Shown here piece after piece: positions 6,704-9,542 of a stretch of 9,542 nucleotides of DNA; positions within the stretch are counted from its first letter, which is position 1, and each line of letters begins with the position of its first letter. The notes beneath the pieces were generated by a model that saw only the letters and a list, made by a program, of their open reading frames with translations, was not told where the DNA came from and did no database searches. The stretch is from an uncultured Ellagibacter sp. GTDB taxonomy: Bacteria > Actinomycetota > Coriobacteriia > Coriobacteriales > Eggerthellaceae. The stretch spans positions 1 to 9,542 of the forward strand of contig NZ_CAKUAL010000072.1 of the NCBI RefSeq assembly GCF_934636505.1. The letters run 5' to 3'. Both the position numbers and the translations under genes were made by a program.

Positions 6704-9151
6704 ATGGAAAACGCGATCACGAGAAGAGACGCGCTCAAGCTCGGAGCCGCCGCGACGACGGTCATCGTGTCGGGAGGCGCACTGGCCATGCTCGCAGGCT
6801 GCGAGGCGAAAAGCACGGCGGACTCCCCCTACCATGCCGCGCCCACCCCAAGCGAGACGAGCTTTCGCGTGGAAGACGGGAAGTGGTTTTCCGACCAGAC
6901 GGAGGAAACCAAACAGGGAATCGCGTTCACCGGCTCGAAGCTCGGCATCGTCCCGAGCGGCGATGGCGAAACACTCGCCATCGCCTACTGCGACGCCGAC
7001 GGCGTGAAGCAGGTCATGCAGATCGGGCCCGCGAACGCGCCCGTGCGCGTGCACGGCGACATCGAGATGCTCGCCGCAGACGACATCGCGTCCCGCTACG
7101 TGGTTTTAGTCGACGAAGACGCGACGATCGACGCGCTTTTCTTGGGCGGAATCGACCGCGCGGAAGTCTCGGGCAGCATAGCATCGCTTATCGTCGTGGG
7201 AAAGGCCGATGCCGAGCTTCACCCCGAATCATCGGTGCAATCGGTGATCATGGGTGATAGCCGCGCGGACGTGCACGTGAACGCAGGCGCACTCGTGAGC
7301 GAGGTGTACGCGCCCTACGCAGAGCAGGTCGAGTTCGAATCCGTCCCCTGCGCCATTCACACCGTCGACGCCGATTACGCGTCGCAGGCGAACAAGGCCT
7401 TCGTGCGGGTGTTGACGGGCCAGGGAACCGAAGACGAACGCACCTTCGTTTTGGGCCTGTGCGCAGACCTTGAGCTTCCCCCCGTCGTTGTCGAGGCGGC
7501 GGATGCTTCGAAGACGAGCGCCGCCGCCTTCCCTGTTTCATTAGGTCCCGAAAAGGCATATGCGGACGAAGCCGGCGCGGCAATCGCGGATTCCGCCAAG
7601 GGCAGCCAGGCGGACACCGCCACCGACAGCGATGCCGATATCACCTTCTCCGACAAGCCCGAGCTCACAAGCGACGACCCCGAATGGAACCGCCTTGAGG
7701 ACTTCCAGCCCGACCCCGACGCTCCCATCGACGAGAACTGCATCGAGCTTCCCACCGACGAGGAGCTAGCGGCCGCGAACCAAGGCGCCGAAAACGACAT
7801 CCCCTTCGTCCAGGGCGACATCGATACCATCTTGAAAGGCGTTGCCAACCTCGCGCTCAACAAGACCGTTACCTACGCCACGAATACGCTCCTATCTGTA
7901 GTTTTCGGCTCGAACAACGGCGTCGAGCGCGCCCTTGGCGAGATCAACGCGCGACTCGACAACATCGAGCGTGAAATCCAAGCCGTGTACACGGCGATTC
8001 AGGAAGCCGAGCTCTGCTCGATGATCAACGAACTGATCAAAACGTATTTCCGCAACACGACCGATTTGGTGGACTTCATCGAGAAGTTCAACCGTGATTA
8101 CATGAAGGATTTCCAGGAGGGAACCGACGACTACATCGCCGCGCGCAAACGGGTCGCCATGTACCTTGCGACAGCAACCTCCGCCGAAAACCCCAGGCTT
8201 ACCGTCGACGGGAAGACCGTCGTCGCCTACGCCATCGATTACTGCAGCGCGCTTTTGGCAGAGCAGGTCGGCGTCGCGCTGAACCCACTCGAGGCATACT
8301 TCAAGTTATCCCTGCTCAAAAGCCCGTGGGAGCAAAATACCATTGCGGGTCGAGTGGGCTTTCAGGATGAGGTTGTCAACAAGTTCGGGCTTTTGTGCGG
8401 ATACGCCGCCTTCGCGCTGAGGGGATACATGGACCACCTTGTCGATGATGTCACGCTATCCGACGAGAAGAGAAAAGTCGAAATCAGTCAATGCGTCGCG
8501 AGCTGGGAGCAGCTCTTCGGAACCGACGCGGCGAACGCAATCGCCAACGATTACGAGGTGGCAAACGAGTTCAGCCGCATCCGCGCAACAAGGGACAACG
8601 CAAGCAACAACGAGGAAGGCTACGCCACACGCGCATCCCGCCTGATCGAGAGTTACAAGGTGGTTCCGCATGCGGATAAGTGGCGCCACTTCATGGTGCC
8701 CGGCAAGGAAGTCACGCTCATGACGCAAGCGGCCGTCCTCAAGGTGAACAAGAGCACGGGAGCAAACCAGCCTCAGCTCACCGTGAGCAGCGATGCCCAT
8801 CTTGTGGCGGATATTGACAGCTTCCGAAAGATCTACGACTACTATGGCGGGAAAAAAACACTGCACCAAATACTCTTCGCGCAGGACGAGGCCAGCATCG
8901 CGCTCCCTGACGCTGGCAAGAAGGAAGACTACAGCTTCTCAGTCTCCGGCGTCGAGCCTAAGGCAGACCGCTACATCAAGTCGAAGGGCGCCATCGAGCA
9001 CAGCCAGTACTACACGCCCGTCGTCTCGGGAAAGATGAAGCTCAGCCAGAGGAACTACTACAACTACGACAACAACCGCGGCTCAAAGACCGAGAAATAC
9101 TTCGACATCACGCTGCTCGGCGTCTACGAGAAACTATCCTTCGAGGATTAA
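6704..9151 (+). CDS. Large Tat-exported lipoprotein of unknown function
   Basis: I do not recognise this 815-residue protein. Its N-terminus is a Tat signal (TRRDALKLG, Arg7-Arg8) with a hydrophobic stretch and a lipobox LAGC ending at Cys33, so it should be exported folded and anchored by lipid outside the membrane. Residues about 110-210 are strand-like, with a roughly 19-residue repeating pattern (IASLIVVG, VQSVIMGD, VSEVYAPY) suggesting a beta-solenoid. Residues about 290-370 are an acidic, Asp/Glu/Pro-rich linker. From about 372 a hydrophobic helix (ILKGVANLALNKTVTYATN) leads into a coiled coil (407-445, ALGEINARLDNIEREIQ) and a helical stretch to about 660. The last 150 residues are strand-like and rich in Tyr/Asn. 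The start at 6704 is chosen over 6590 because AAGGAGG sits 5 bases before it and the Tat signal then begins the protein. It is a lone plus-strand gene with its own promoter and terminator. The helix-then-beta order recalls pore-forming proteins, but this is a guess. Confidence 0.9.
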   Translation: MENAITRRDALKLGAAATTVIVSGGALAMLAGCEAKSTADSPYHAAPTPSETSFRVEDGKWFSDQTEETKQGIAFTGSKLGIVPSGDGETLAIAYCDADGVKQVMQIGPANAPVRVHGDIEMLAADDIASRYVVLVDEDATIDALFLGGIDRAEVSGSIASLIVVGKADAELHPESSVQSVIMGDSRADVHVNAGALVSEVYAPYAEQVEFESVPCAIHTVDADYASQANKAFVRVLTGQGTEDERTFVLGLCADLELPPVVVEAADASKTSAAAFPVSLGPEKAYADEAGAAIADSAKGSQADTATDSDADITFSDKPELTSDDPEWNRLEDFQPDPDAPIDENCIELPTDEELAAANQGAENDIPFVQGDIDTILKGVANLALNKTVTYATNTLLSVVFGSNNGVERALGEINARLDNIEREIQAVYTAIQEAELCSMINELIKTYFRNTTDLVDFIEKFNRDYMKDFQEGTDDYIAARKRVAMYLATATSAENPRLTVDGKTVVAYAIDYCSALLAEQVGVALNPLEAYFKLSLLKSPWEQNTIAGRVGFQDEVVNKFGLLCGYAAFALRGYMDHLVDDVTLSDEKRKVEISQCVASWEQLFGTDAANAIANDYEVANEFSRIRATRDNASNNEEGYATRASRLIESYKVVPHADKWRHFMVPGKEVTLMTQAAVLKVNKSTGANQPQLTVSSDAHLVADIDSFRKIYDYYGGKKTLHQILFAQDEASIALPDAGKKEDYSFSVSGVEPKADRYIKSKGAIEHSQYYTPVVSGKMKLSQRNYYNYDNNRGSKTEKYFDITLLGVYEKLSFED

Positions 9152-9170
9152 AGCGCTTTTGCCCAAGCGC

Positions 9171-9205
9171 AAGCGGGGCTCGCTTACACCGAGCGGGCCC
9201 CGCTT
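9171..9205. terminator. Terminator hairpin between convergent lipoprotein gene and ilvC
   Basis: AAGCGGGGC (9171-9179) and GCCCCGCTT (9197-9205) form a nine-base stem, with an inner GCTCG/CGAGC option. It lies 20 bases after the lipoprotein stop and 23 bases after ilvC on the other strand, so it probably ends both transcripts. The flanks are AT-rich but without a long T-run (AATTCAATC on the plus side). A smaller stem GCGCTT/AAGCGC (9153-9170) precedes it directly. Confidence 0.7.
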
Positions 9206-9227
9206 AATTCAATCAACTTGTACCGAA

Positions 9228-9542
9228 CTACTGCTCGTCGGACTTGATCCAGGAGAACATGCCGCGAATCTTGGCACCGGTGGTCTCGATGAGGTGGTTG
9301 TTGATCGCCTCGCGATGCTCGATAAGCCACTTGTGGTCGTTCTCGCAATCGGCAACGAATTCCTTCGCGAACTCACCGTTCTGGATGCGCTTCAAGATGA
9401 GCTTCATGGCCTCGCGAGATTCCTCGTTGATGACCTTCGGGCCGGCGTAGTACTCGCCGTACTCAGCGGTGTTGGAGATGGAGTAGTTCATGAAGTGGAT
9501 GCCGGACTCGTACATCAGGTCGACGATCATCTTCATCTCGTG
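9228..9542 (-). CDS. ilvC: Ketol-acid reductoisomerase, C-terminal 104 residues (5' part outside window)
   Basis: It converts acetolactate or acetohydroxybutyrate to the dihydroxy acid in valine, isoleucine and leucine synthesis, using NADPH and magnesium. Only the C-terminal knotted helical domain is visible. The signature YSISNTAEYGEYYAGPKV matches the conserved IlvC segment whose Ser and Glu line the active site, followed by IQNGEFAKEF and the family-typical end GAKIRGMFSWI. The TAG stop is at 9228. Complete IlvC proteins have about 330-340 residues, so roughly two thirds lie beyond the right edge, including the NADPH-binding domain. It points toward the lipoprotein gene and shares the hairpin at 9171-9205 with it. 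No frameshift is seen. Confidence 0.96.
   Translation of the reverse strand, partial: HEMKMIVDLMYESGIHFMNYSISNTAEYGEYYAGPKVINEESREAMKLILKRIQNGEFAKEFVADCENDHKWLIEHREAINNHLIETTGAKIRGMFSWIKSDEQ

Noticed and set aside
1..9542. CRISPR arrays, tRNA/rRNA genes, insertion sequences
   Set aside because: No spaced direct repeats, no cloverleaf-like conserved arms and no transposase motifs were seen on either strand.

Overview
The window looks like chromosomal DNA from a high-GC, anaerobic Actinomycetota lineage. Coriobacteriia (Eggerthellaceae-like) is my best guess. This rests on the strong G/C preference at third codon positions, the divergent second type IIA topoisomerase pair (a form I associate with Clostridia and Coriobacteriia), a long actinobacterial-type SerA, and a large Tat-type lipoprotein. 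No marker gene fixes the genus.

Layout from left to right. (1) 1-3225, minus strand: two genes for a type IIA DNA topoisomerase, with the ATPase/Toprim B subunit first and the DNA-cleaving A subunit second. The A subunit runs off the left edge. (2) 3226-3629: a 404-base non-coding stretch. It holds the presumed leader and promoter of the topoisomerase operon, a LexA (SOS) box-like palindrome and a hairpin that may end the serA transcript. (3) 3630-6407, minus strand: serC followed by serA, the first two steps of serine synthesis as encoded here (SerA oxidises 3-phosphoglycerate, SerC transaminates the product). A striking 38-base near-perfect palindrome lies between them. The phosphatase SerB is not in the window. 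(4) 6408-6703: a divergent promoter region. (5) 6704-9151, plus strand: one large gene for an 815-residue Tat-exported lipoprotein of unknown function. It has a repetitive beta-like part, an acidic linker, a helical/coiled-coil part and a beta-like C-terminus. (6) 9152-9227: a GC-rich hairpin between convergent genes. (7) 9228-9542, minus strand: the C-terminal third of ilvC (ketol-acid reductoisomerase), cut by the right edge.

Working together: serC-serA and ilvC are amino-acid biosynthesis genes on the same strand, and the lipoprotein gene sits between them on the opposite strand as a self-contained unit with its own promoter and terminator. The topoisomerase pair lies downstream of serA on the same strand but probably has its own promoter. 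The least explained items are the lipoprotein, the serC-serA palindrome, the LexA-like box before the topoisomerase operon, and the alanine in the quinolone-contact position of the A subunit.
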